Shown piece by piece: positions 6,373 through 14,100 of a stretch of 24,238 nucleotides of DNA. A program made the position numbers and the translations under genes. The notes under the pieces are model-generated. The model was not told the origin of the DNA, searched no databases, and saw nothing but the letters and a program-made list of their open reading frames with translations. The DNA is from E44-bin46 sp964354655 (lineage in GTDB: Bacteria > Chloroflexota > Dehalococcoidia > Dehalococcoidales > E44-bin46): the NCBI GenBank assembly GCA_964354655.1, contig CAYHAL010000019.1:1-24238 (forward strand), in the 5' to 3' direction. Within the stretch, counting starts at the first letter, position 1; every line of letters begins with the position of its first letter.

Positions 6373-8163
6373 TTGCTCAAAAGTCATAGTTGCGGCGAGC
6401 TGAACAAAAAGCATATAAGTGCTAAGGTAACCCTGGCTGGTTGGGTAGACCGGCGGCGTGACCATGGGGGGCTAATATTTATTGACCTGAGGGATAGGGA
6501 GGGCATAGTTCAGGTGGTATTTAACCCAGAAACTTCAAAGCAAGCTCATCAAATAGCTAGCGAAATGCGTAGTGAGTATGTAGTCAAGGTTAGTGGTGAG
6601 GTTGCTCCTCGTCCTCCCGGAACCGAAAACCCCAAATTGGCTACCGGTGATATTGAGGTTATTGCCCAGGATACTGAAATACTCAACCCATCAAAGACGC
6701 CGCCTTTCTACATCAGTGAGGATACTGAAGTGGAAGAGAGCCTCCGCCTCAAGTACCGTTATCTTGACTTGCGCCGAGCTCGGATGAGGAGAAACCTCCT
6801 CCTTCGCCATGAGGTAGTAAAGTTTATTCGTAACTTCTTGGATGCTAAAGGGTTTATTGAAATAGAAACACCAATCTTGATTAAGAGCACCCCGGAGGGG
6901 GCTCGGGATTACCTAGTGCCGAGTCGTCTTTATCCTGGCAAGTTTTACGCCCTGCCTCAATCTCCACAGCAGCTCAAACAATTGTTGATGGTAGCCGGCA
7001 TGGAGAAATACTATCAAATAGCTCGGTGCTTTCGTGATGAGGATACACGAGCTGACCGGCAACCTGAGTTTACCCAGCTTGACCTAGAAATGAGCTTCAT
7101 TGAAGAGGAGGACATCCTGAGCCTGCTTGAGGAGCTGTTCACCGTTATAATGGGGGTGATTAAGCCTGATTGTGAGGTTATTAAACCCTTCCCTCGTCTT
7201 ACCTACGCTGAGGCACTGGAGCGTTATGGGACGGATAAGCCTGATTTGCGCTTTGGTCTGGAGATGAATGACCTGACAGACATTGTCGCCCATTCCGACT
7301 TTTCCGTTTTCCGTTCTGCTTTGGCTAGAGGAGGTAAGGTAAAGGGTATATCTGCCCCAGGCTGTGCTGGTTATAGTCGAAGTCAGCTTGATGAACTAAG
7401 TAAGCTGGTGCAGGGTCTCGGGGCTGAAGGCTTGGTAACGATGTCATTAGCTACCTCGGCTGGTAGTCTAAGCGATTTAACCCCGGAAATGGTAAGGTCG
7501 GTGGCGGCTAAATTCCTGACCTTAGACCAGATTAGAGAAATAGCCCAGCGTTTGGGGGCAAATATGGGAGACCTGCTACTTATTATCGCTGGTAAGCCCG
7601 AGCTGGTTGATATGGCATTGGGCGAATTACGCCGAGAGATGGGGCATCGGCTTAAGCTGGGTGACCCTCATCTTTTTGCCTTTGCCTTTGTCGTGGGTTT
7701 CCCATTGTTACAGCGCAGTGAAGGAAGATGGGAGCCAATGCATCATCCATTTACTACGCCTAGGGCTGAGGATGTGCCCTTACTGGATACCAACCCGGAA
7801 AAAGTGCGGGGTAGGCATTATGATATGGTATGTAATGGCTATGAAATTGGTGGCGGTAGCCTTAGGATTCACACCGCTGAGCTTCAACGGAAGATATTTA
7901 GGTTGCTGGGCTATAGCGATGAGGAGATTGAGGAGCGGTTTGGGCATTTGCTACAGGCTTTTGACTATGGTGCTCCACCTCATGGTGGCGTAGCCCTCGG
8001 CATTGACCGTATTGTGATGCTACTGGCAGGAGAAGCAACCATCAGGGAAGTGATTGCCTTTCCTAAGACCCAGGAGGCGGCTGATTTAACCTTTAATGCC
8101 CCCTCATCAGTGGCTGAGGAGCAATTGGCTGAATTACACCTACGCTTGCGGGAGGAAGGGTGA
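6373..8163 (+). CDS. aspS: Aspartyl-tRNA synthetase, probably non-discriminating
   Basis: 596 residues, the bacterial class IIb form with a GAD insertion domain. The TTG start follows AAGGGGGA (6362-6369). An N-terminal OB-fold anticodon domain (about 1-105) contains GWVDRRRDHGG. Motif 2 is ARCFRDEDTRADRQPEFTQL from residue 217, and motif 3 is GGVALGIDR (538-546). It charges tRNA-Asp. The anticodon-contact residue is His31, where discriminating E. coli AspRS has Leu30, and Gly83 stands where E. coli has Lys. This His/Gly pair is the one described for non-discriminating AspRS such as that of Pseudomonas aeruginosa, which also charges tRNA-Asn and works with GatCAB. The downstream tig start overlaps the stop (GTGA). 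Confidence 0.96.
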   Translation: MLKSHSCGELNKKHISAKVTLAGWVDRRRDHGGLIFIDLRDREGIVQVVFNPETSKQAHQIASEMRSEYVVKVSGEVAPRPPGTENPKLATGDIEVIAQDTEILNPSKTPPFYISEDTEVEESLRLKYRYLDLRRARMRRNLLLRHEVVKFIRNFLDAKGFIEIETPILIKSTPEGARDYLVPSRLYPGKFYALPQSPQQLKQLLMVAGMEKYYQIARCFRDEDTRADRQPEFTQLDLEMSFIEEEDILSLLEELFTVIMGVIKPDCEVIKPFPRLTYAEALERYGTDKPDLRFGLEMNDLTDIVAHSDFSVFRSALARGGKVKGISAPGCAGYSRSQLDELSKLVQGLGAEGLVTMSLATSAGSLSDLTPEMVRSVAAKFLTLDQIREIAQRLGANMGDLLLIIAGKPELVDMALGELRREMGHRLKLGDPHLFAFAFVVGFPLLQRSEGRWEPMHHPFTTPRAEDVPLLDTNPEKVRGRHYDMVCNGYEIGGGSLRIHTAELQRKIFRLLGYSDEEIEERFGHLLQAFDYGAPPHGGVALGIDRIVMLLAGEATIREVIAFPKTQEAADLTFNAPSSVAEEQLAELHLRLREEG

Positions 8164-9637
8164 AAGTAACCAGCGAGAAAATAGAGGATAGTCAGGCGTT
8201 CCTGAGCATCGAGATGGAGCCAGCTGAGGTAGAGGAGTCCTTAGAAGAGTCCTATCACCGTCTGCTGAAGAAAACGGATATCCCGGGCTTCCGTAGAGGC
8301 AAGGCACCGCGGGTGATACTGGAGCGCTACCTAGGTAGAGAAAACCTCCTTGAAGATGCGCTGGATAATCTGCTTCCCAAAGCCTGTAAAAAGGCCATTG
8401 AGGAGCAAAAATTGGAGGCTATTGCCAGTCCCTCTATTGAGATAGCCCAGACTGACCCGGTAATATTTAAGGCAATTGTGCCACTGCGACCTATGATTAA
8501 GCTCGGTGATTACCATCAAATTCAGGTCACACCAGAGCCGGTAGAGGTAAGCAAGGATGATGTCAGCGCCATAATCGAGAGGCTGCGCCATCAGCATGCT
8601 ACCTGGGAGCCAGTAGAGCGTCCGGTAGGTTTTAGCGATTTGGTAGTTTTAGATATCGAGAGTAGTGTTGAGGATAAGCCCTTTATAAACCGGAAGGGGG
8701 TTCAATATCAGGTGGTTCAAAATTATCCTTTTCCGGTACCGGGATTTGCTGAGCAGTTACTGGGGATGGGGAGGGATGAAGGCAAGGAGTTCCGACTTCA
8801 ATTACCGCCAGATTATCCTAAGGGCGAGCTGGCTGGGAAAGAGGCTTGGTTTAAGGTGAGGGTTGTCGAAATAAAGCAGGAGAGGCTCCCTGAGTTAAAT
8901 GACGGATTTGCTAAGGAGGTTGACCCTGATATTGAAACTTTAGACTCACTCCGAGAGCGGATTTATGGCAACTTAAGGCTTAGAGCTGATGAGAAAGCTA
9001 GGTTAGATTTTGAGGAGCGGGTCGTGGACGCAGTGGTTGATGTTACCCAGGTAGAGTTCCCACCAGTATTGGTAGAAACGGAAATTGACCGGCTCCTTAG
9101 CCAACGGTTGCAGCGCTGGCAAGCGGCTGGTGGTGGCTTGGAGGAATATTTTAGANNNNNNNNNNNNNNNNNNNNNNNNNNNNNNNNNNNNNNNNNNNNN
9201 NNNNNNNNNNNNNNNNNNNNNNNNNNNNNNNNNNNNNNNNNNNNNNNNNNNNNNNCCAACGGTTGCAGCGCTGGCAAGCGGCTGGTGGTGGCTTGGAGGA
9301 ATATTTTAGAAGCATCAACAAGACGGAGGAGGAATTGCGAAAAGAATTACGTCCACTAGCCACAAAGAGAACCATTTGTTCACTTGTGTTAGGTGAGGTT
9401 GCCAAGGCAGAAAAGATTGAAGTCAGCGATTCTGAAATAGATGATGAGATTAAAGACATAACCAAAGATACTGACGATGCTAAAAAAGACGAACTGAAGG
9501 GATTGTTGAATACTCCGCAGTCCCGTGAATCAATCAAGCAGACATTGATGACACGGAAAACTATCCAGCGGCTGGTAGAAATAGCCAAAGGTTCAAATAT
9601 AAGTATTGAGACAATACGAAAGGAGGAACAAAAATGA
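8160..9637 (+). CDS. tig: Trigger factor, interrupted by an assembly gap
   Basis: Ribosome-bound chaperone and peptidyl-prolyl isomerase. The N-terminal ribosome-binding signature GFRRGKAP is at residues 43-50; an FKBP-like domain spans roughly 150-240 and a helical C-terminal arm follows. The GTG start overlaps the aspS TGA by four bases. The frame runs cleanly for 332 codons to 9155 and then meets 100 N. The 55 bases after the N repeat the 55 bases before it, so the honest reconstruction joins 9155 to 9311. That joins in frame (...EEYFR | SINKTEEEL...) and gives a 440-residue protein, normal for the family. As written, the frame across the gap is wrong and the gene looks broken only for technical reasons. 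clpP starts inside its stop (ATGA). Confidence 0.93.
9156..9255. other. Assembly gap of 100 N inside tig
   Basis: Exactly 100 N, a conventional placeholder for unknown gap length. The 55 bases on the left (9101-9155) and on the right (9256-9310) are identical, so the two contig ends overlap and the true gap is most likely negative: no sequence is missing. An overlap of 55 is what de Bruijn assemblers leave at contig ends when the k-mer size is 55. Confidence 0.97.
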
Positions 9638-10251
9638 ACAATCAGCCAATGAATGTTATCCCTGGCGTGGTTGAGACTGGACCAAGAGGTGAAAGATTTT
9701 GGGATATATACTCTCTCCTATTAAAAGAGCGCATAGTTATGTTATTCACGCCGATCACTGACCCAGTGGCTAATACTATAATCGCTCAGCTTCTCTATCT
9801 GGAGCGAGAGGACCCAGATAAAGACATCAGCATGTATATTCAGAGTCCCGGTGGTATTATCAGCTCTGGTCTGGCTATTTATGATACTATGCAGCTTATA
9901 CGCCCTGAAGTGTCTACCATCTGCGTTGGGATGACGGCTAGTATGGCAACTGTGCTGCTCTGTGCTGGTACCAAGGGCAAACGCTATGCTCTGCCCAACT
10001 CTACCATCCACCTTCATCAGGCATTTGGTGGTGCTCAGGGACAGGCCGCCGATGTAGAAATTGCCGCTCGTGAGATTATGCGGATGCAAGACCTAATCCG
10101 AAGCATTATATCTAAACACACCGGTCAACCACTGGAAAAGATTGTTCATGATACTGACCGCGACTTCTACCTCAATCCCCAGCAGGCAGTAGAGTATGGC
10201 ATTGTGGATGAGGTTCTCACTAAGCAGTCAAAGGGGAGTAGCCAAAGCTGA
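9634..10251 (+). CDS. clpP: ATP-dependent Clp protease proteolytic subunit
   Basis: 205 residues, ATG start overlapping the tig stop (ATGA), with AAAGGAGG about nine bases upstream. Catalytic Ser103 (TASMATVLL), His128 (STIHLHQ) and Asp177 (DTDRDF) are all present at the usual spacing, as is the YIQSPGG oxyanion strand. The subunits form a tetradecameric barrel that degrades proteins delivered by ClpX or ClpC. clpX often follows tig-clpP in bacteria but is absent here: the next gene is convergent and its stop is separated from this TGA by a single base. No strong terminator is visible between the two. Confidence 0.97.
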   Translation: MNNQPMNVIPGVVETGPRGERFWDIYSLLLKERIVMLFTPITDPVANTIIAQLLYLEREDPDKDISMYIQSPGGIISSGLAIYDTMQLIRPEVSTICVGMTASMATVLLCAGTKGKRYALPNSTIHLHQAFGGAQGQAADVEIAAREIMRMQDLIRSIISKHTGQPLEKIVHDTDRDFYLNPQQAVEYGIVDEVLTKQSKGSSQS

Positions 10252-10252
10252 T

Positions 10253-11239
10253 TTAGAATAATTGCTCTGAATAAAGCTTTTGGTAGCGTTTGGCTAGTTG
10301 GTTACGGGTGGGGAAGCCTTGCCTTGTCCCCAGCTTAGTAATAGAAAAGCGAGCTACGATGTCACCCAGACGCCCACACTCCTCAATTCCTTTTCCCTTA
10401 AGTAGACCGTAGAGAAATCCAGTGGCGAAAGCATCACCAGCCCCGGTAGTATCTGCTGGAGACACTATATCCTGATTGCCAGGTTGAATTGCGCATTCGG
10501 TCTTAGCATCCCTAATGTAACCGGTGGCGGTAACTGTCCTACGGCTAATCCCTTTACCTAACTCCAGTTTTGTTCCTTTGCCAAGGGTAACCACAATAAT
10601 AGAGCAACCCTGCCTAAGGCAGCTTTCGGCTCCGTTTATAACATCCTTCCCGGTCAACTGCTTTATTTCATCCCGGTTAATAAAAAGGACGTGAGTCTTA
10701 CTTAATATTGGGGCTAGAGCCTTGAGTCCCTTAGCAGCATAGAGTGCCCCAGGGGCAAAACTAAGCTTGGTTGATAACCCGTCCATCAACTCCAGCAGTA
10801 TTTTAAACTGCCTGTCATCAGCGAAGGAGGAGAGATGGAGCATCCTGGCTTGATTTATGTAGGTCAAATCCAAATCATCCATAGTTAGCCGGTTATTAGC
10901 CCCGGGGGTAACGTAGAGGGAGCGTCTGCCCAGCCTATCACTAAGACACAGCACTGAGCCTGTTTTTGCTCCCGGCTTTACCTTAATGTGAGAAATATCA
11001 ACCCTAACTTTTTGAAAATCCTGTATCAGTACTTTGCCTTCGGCATCATCACCGACCACGCCAGTGAAGCCAGCACTCACCCCAAGCTTAGCTAAGCCGT
11101 AGATGGTATTGGCGGCTGAGCCACCGGGAAACGATTTGGTCTCGATTACTACTGTCTCACCATCTTCAAGAATGCGCTTTACCTTGTATAGATGGTCTAT
11201 ATTTAGCGCCCCCAGTCCGGTTATCTCAATGTTGCTCAC
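10253..11239 (-). CDS. PfkB-family sugar or nucleoside kinase
   Basis: 328 residues from the GTG at 11239. The frame stays open to a TTG at 11296, but that extension is translated from a hairpin repeat element, so it is not accepted. Family landmarks: N-terminal GLGALNIDHL, the GGSAANTIYGLAKLG motif with GVVGDD, and the C-terminal DTTGAGDAFATGFL, which holds the catalytic Asp and the anion hole. The enzyme phosphorylates a hydroxymethyl group of a sugar, sugar acid or nucleoside; the substrate cannot be deduced. The DapA-like aldolase two genes upstream allows the guess of a 2-keto-3-deoxy sugar-acid route, but the intervening unrelated gene weakens it. Its 5' leader is essentially the repeat element, and its own Shine-Dalgarno is weak. 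Confidence 0.88.
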   Translation of the reverse strand: MSNIEITGLGALNIDHLYKVKRILEDGETVVIETKSFPGGSAANTIYGLAKLGVSAGFTGVVGDDAEGKVLIQDFQKVRVDISHIKVKPGAKTGSVLCLSDRLGRRSLYVTPGANNRLTMDDLDLTYINQARMLHLSSFADDRQFKILLELMDGLSTKLSFAPGALYAAKGLKALAPILSKTHVLFINRDEIKQLTGKDVINGAESCLRQGCSIIVVTLGKGTKLELGKGISRRTVTATGYIRDAKTECAIQPGNQDIVSPADTTGAGDAFATGFLYGLLKGKGIEECGRLGDIVARFSITKLGTRQGFPTRNQLAKRYQKLYSEQLF

Positions 11240-11242
11240 CTG

Positions 11243-11335
11243 AACCCCATCCCCCTTTGTCCCCCTTCCCCTTAGCAAGGGGAAGGGGGAAGACAATTTC
11301 TTTAGAGGGGCGAAGCCCCTCTAAAACTCCCCGGT
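11243..11335. repeat. Double-hairpin intergenic repeat, copy 1
   Basis: Two perfect hairpins separated by 11 bases. The first is CCCCCTTCCCCTT (11261-11273), loop AGC, then AAGGGGAAGGGGG (11277-11289). The second is TTTAGAGGGGC (11301-11311), loop GAA, then GCCCCTCTAAA (11315-11325). The outer edge AACCCCATCCCC abuts the pfkB start codon. The same architecture occurs at the other two repeat loci of the window. In RNA both arms would fold strongly on either strand, so it could act as terminator or processing site between the HEPN-like gene and pfkB. Confidence 0.9.
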
Positions 11336-11344
11336 TGTTATTAA

Positions 11345-12025
11345 CTATTCAAATTCTCCTTTCATAATTTCCCAAACGGAAATAATATGTCGAGCCATGT
11401 TTTTAAGGTAATCTATACAAACTTTAATATCTTCATCTACAAAATTTCCCGTTTTATCTAAATAGTGTATAAATACATTATATTTGGAATAATCTAGTGG
11501 TTTATCTCCAAATCCTGTTTTGCCAGAACCTAATGGGACAGTATAATGATGAGCTGCTGTGTTTCTGTATCTTTGGACTTTATAAAACCAATCTTTCTTT
11601 CTTCCTTCTTCTATGCTGTTGAAAATTTTTTCAGGCAGGTTTTCCATAAACTTAGTCTTTTTTTTATCGATCCAGCGGACATCTTCTGGCTTTAATGCCG
11701 AATCATAGGCATAAACAATGTTTAATTCCTGTAATAGGGTGTCATAAGCAGACATTAACTCAAAAAAGAATGCCTCTAAATACCACTCTGTCTGCCTATG
11801 TGCTAGTAATGGCAAACCTAAATCATCTGGCATGCTCGCTGTACCGAGTGCTTGTCGACAGAAGAAGTCGGCTCCATCTAGCTTTAGTCTGGTAGCAAAG
11901 TGAAAACTCCACCATAAGTCATTCTGTTTGTCATCAATAGGGCTCTTTAGTTCACGGCGTTTGTAAGAAACGCTTTCACTTTTTACCCTTAGTGGGTCTT
12001 GCAACCAATCTTCACCGTTTGGCAT
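11345..12025 (-). CDS. HEPN-like protein of unknown function
   Basis: 226 residues, ATG start with AAGGTAA upstream. No family is recognised with certainty. The protein is soluble, largely helical, and rich in aromatic and charged residues. Residues 154-159 read RNTAAH in the context YRNTAAHHYTVP, which fits the R-x4-6-H motif of HEPN domains, many of which are RNases in toxin-antitoxin, abortive infection and CRISPR systems. The motif lies late in the protein, as in HEPN folds, after long helices. Base composition is clearly more AT-rich than the flanking metabolic genes and it is bordered by a repeat element, both hints of transfer. No antitoxin-sized partner ORF is seen next to it. It starts about 37 bases after the aldolase gene on the same strand. 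Confidence 0.6.
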   Translation of the reverse strand: MPNGEDWLQDPLRVKSESVSYKRRELKSPIDDKQNDLWWSFHFATRLKLDGADFFCRQALGTASMPDDLGLPLLAHRQTEWYLEAFFFELMSAYDTLLQELNIVYAYDSALKPEDVRWIDKKKTKFMENLPEKIFNSIEEGRKKDWFYKVQRYRNTAAHHYTVPLGSGKTGFGDKPLDYSKYNVFIHYLDKTGNFVDEDIKVCIDYLKNMARHIISVWEIMKGEFE

Positions 12026-12061
12026 TGTTAGTTACCTTATTTACCAGGATTTTATTGAAGT

Positions 12062-13036
12062 TTACTTGATTATCTTCATCGCCCTGAGGATGCTACTAAG
12101 CTCAGCTTTTTCTTGTTCATTGATGCCAGTAAGAGGTAGCCTAACCTCTCCACCCCGCAGCCCTAAAATATCCATCGCCGCCTTAGTGGCACTAATAAAC
12201 ATCACCACCTCAGCCTCGCTCCCTCTAATCGCAGTGTCTGGTCCATGGTTTATGCTCACTTTAGCCATAAAGCTGAAGAAGGGAGCCATAGAGTTGACCA
12301 GAGCGGCTAGTTTATTGAAGTCTCTGGCGACGGCGGCTTCATAGATTGAATACGAGAGGTCTGGGGCAAAGTTGGCGGCGTAACTGATAAAGCCGGGGCA
12401 GCCATATACCGCTTCAAAAGAAAACATTATCTCGCCTAGCCCACACAGAACCACCGTGTCTTTAGGGTCTACCGCCCGTTGCATCAAATAGTAGCCGCCA
12501 ATACTGGTGGTATTCTCTTTGACGGCTATGATATTTGGAATCTTAGATAACTTAGCCATTAACGCTGGCTTAATCCAGGAGCCGGATGTAGCCGGATTAT
12601 TATAAATCATTACCCCGATATTAACGCTTTCAGCCACCAGTTTATAGTGTTGATACATACTCTCCTCTTCAGGGATGTGGTAGTAGGGGAGCACGACCAT
12701 CACTCCATCGGCACCTGCAAATTCAGCGTACTGGCACATCTTAATGGTTTCTATAGTGCCAGCCCGCCCTGTCCCGGCTATTACCGGAAGCCTTCCATCT
12801 ACCTCTTCCACCACCATTTTGATAACCGCTTGGCACTCGTCATCGGACATGGCATAAAACTCCCCGGTGCTGCCTATTGGTACGAATACAAAATCTTTAC
12901 CCGACATGCGCTCAGCTAACCAGCGGGTGTTGGCGCGCATACCCTCTAAATCAAGGCTACCATCTTTATTGAATGGGGTGATTTGAACCACAAATACACC
13001 CTTCAGAGCCTTTTTTAACTCAATTAATTGCATCAT
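12062..13036 (-). CDS. DapA-family (DHDPS/N-acetylneuraminate lyase) aldolase
   Basis: 324 residues, a class I TIM-barrel aldolase. Visible are PIGSTGEF (54-60, the pyruvate-carboxylate GS/TTGE loop), Tyr145 in IYNNPA and the Schiff-base Lys173 in AVKENT. The extended C-terminus and the context argue against true dihydrodipicolinate synthase: no lysine-pathway gene is nearby, and it is paired with a 2-hydroxyacid dehydrogenase. Members of this group cleave or form bonds between pyruvate and an aldehyde; the physiological aldehyde is unknown. The ATG at 13036 overlaps the TGA of the dehydrogenase (ATGA), so the two are translationally coupled and probably work on linked substrates. Confidence 0.88.
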   Translation of the reverse strand: MMQLIELKKALKGVFVVQITPFNKDGSLDLEGMRANTRWLAERMSGKDFVFVPIGSTGEFYAMSDDECQAVIKMVVEEVDGRLPVIAGTGRAGTIETIKMCQYAEFAGADGVMVVLPYYHIPEEESMYQHYKLVAESVNIGVMIYNNPATSGSWIKPALMAKLSKIPNIIAVKENTTSIGGYYLMQRAVDPKDTVVLCGLGEIMFSFEAVYGCPGFISYAANFAPDLSYSIYEAAVARDFNKLAALVNSMAPFFSFMAKVSINHGPDTAIRGSEAEVVMFISATKAAMDILGLRGGEVRLPLTGINEQEKAELSSILRAMKIIK

Positions 13037-14073
13037 AACTTCTCCCTTTTAGCTACTTGTGCTTTTCCCCACCGCTCCAGGAATTTCCCCTTGACCTCAG
13101 GATTGATAAACCACTTGGGCCACTCCCCACGAAAGACCCGACCAATGTTTTCATAGGCTCTTCGCTTTATCTCGGCTATAGAACGTTCCGAATACCAGGC
13201 AGAATGGGCAGTAAAGATTACGTTTTCCAGTTTGAGTAAAGGATGGTCTAGACTAATAGCTTCTCCTTTCACCATGTCTAGGCCAGCCCCAGCGATGTAG
13301 CCATTAGCCAGGGCAGAATATAAAGCCTCCTCATCGGCAAGCTCAGCACGGGCACAATTGATAAAATAAGCCGTTGGTTTCATCATCCTGAATTGTTCTA
13401 TACCTAGCAGGTGACGGGTCTCATCAGTCAGGGCAGCATTGACTGAGACGTAGTCCGATTCCCTGAGCAGGTGGTCAAGGGTTACCGATTCAACACCTGA
13501 TTCCTTAAATACATTAGAAGGTACAAAAGGGTCGTAGGCAATAACCCTTAAACCAAAACCCTTGGCTTTAGGGACAATGAGGCGTCCAATCTTGCCGAAG
13601 CCGATTATTCCCAAGGTCTGCTCCGTCAGCTGAAACATGGGCATCCATATCTCTGTCATTTCATGTCTGGCAGGAAACCCCCAATTCCCCTGCCTTACCG
13701 CTTTATCAAGGCGGAGAATTCTTCTAGCGCAGGCAAGGAGGAGCGCCATGGAGTGCTCAGCCACTTCCTCGGCGCAGTAGGCCCCGGGATAAGAAACACA
13801 GATGCTATAATCTGTTGCCGCCGGGACATCTATCCTCTCATAGCCGGTTCCTATATTATGGATTATCCGGCACTTTTCAAGCTTGCTTATTACCTTTCTG
13901 GTATACGGTACCAGGCACTCCATACCGGTTATTACGGCATCAGCATCATGGGTGGCAGCAATAACCTCGTCCTCAGTGTAACAGGGGATGGTGAAAAGCT
14001 CACCACCTATCTTCCGGCATTCCTCTTCATCCCCAGCGAGGTGGCGTAGGGTTATTACTACTTTGTAAAGCAT
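13033..14073 (-). CDS. D-isomer-specific 2-hydroxyacid dehydrogenase (CtBP/GyaR-like)
   Basis: 346 residues, ATG with AGGGGAT upstream. The catalytic domain has NIGTGYERIDVPAA (73-86) and GAYCAEEVAEHSMALLL; the NAD-binding motif is GFGKIG (158-163), followed by AYDPF with the ribose-binding Asp. The catalytic Arg (NCARAEL), Glu (MVKGEAI) and His (TAHSAWYS) equivalents are present. The family reduces 2-keto acids to D-2-hydroxy acids with NADH or the reverse; the substrate is not deducible. The stop overlaps the start of the DapA-like aldolase. The C-terminal FRGEWPKWFINPEVK resembles the end of the paralogue at 3348-4367. Confidence 0.87.
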   Translation of the reverse strand: MLYKVVITLRHLAGDEEECRKIGGELFTIPCYTEDEVIAATHDADAVITGMECLVPYTRKVISKLEKCRIIHNIGTGYERIDVPAATDYSICVSYPGAYCAEEVAEHSMALLLACARRILRLDKAVRQGNWGFPARHEMTEIWMPMFQLTEQTLGIIGFGKIGRLIVPKAKGFGLRVIAYDPFVPSNVFKESGVESVTLDHLLRESDYVSVNAALTDETRHLLGIEQFRMMKPTAYFINCARAELADEEALYSALANGYIAGAGLDMVKGEAISLDHPLLKLENVIFTAHSAWYSERSIAEIKRRAYENIGRVFRGEWPKWFINPEVKGKFLERWGKAQVAKREKL

Positions 14074-14100
14074 GTCATATCCCCTAGAATAATTTTAGTT

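Noticed and set aside
7607..7993. Overlapping 128-codon frame inside aspS, and similar long antisense frames in leuD, cimA, dapA-like and topA
   Set aside because: They lie fully inside well-supported genes, show no family motifs or ribosome sites, and arise from codon bias of the real gene.
9101..9310. Tandem 55-bp duplication in tig as a biological feature
   Set aside because: It coincides exactly with both edges of a 100-N placeholder and joining the edges restores the gene, so it is an assembly overlap.
10242..10283. Bidirectional terminator between clpP and pfkB (CCAAAGCT / AGCTTTTGG)
   Set aside because: The stem is short and AT-rich with a loop of about 24 bases and no proper U-run; too weak to call.
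11240..11296. 19-residue N-terminal extension of the PfkB-like kinase (TTG start)
   Set aside because: It is translated from the hairpin repeat, has a rare start and no family counterpart; the GTG at 11239 fits the conserved N-terminus.
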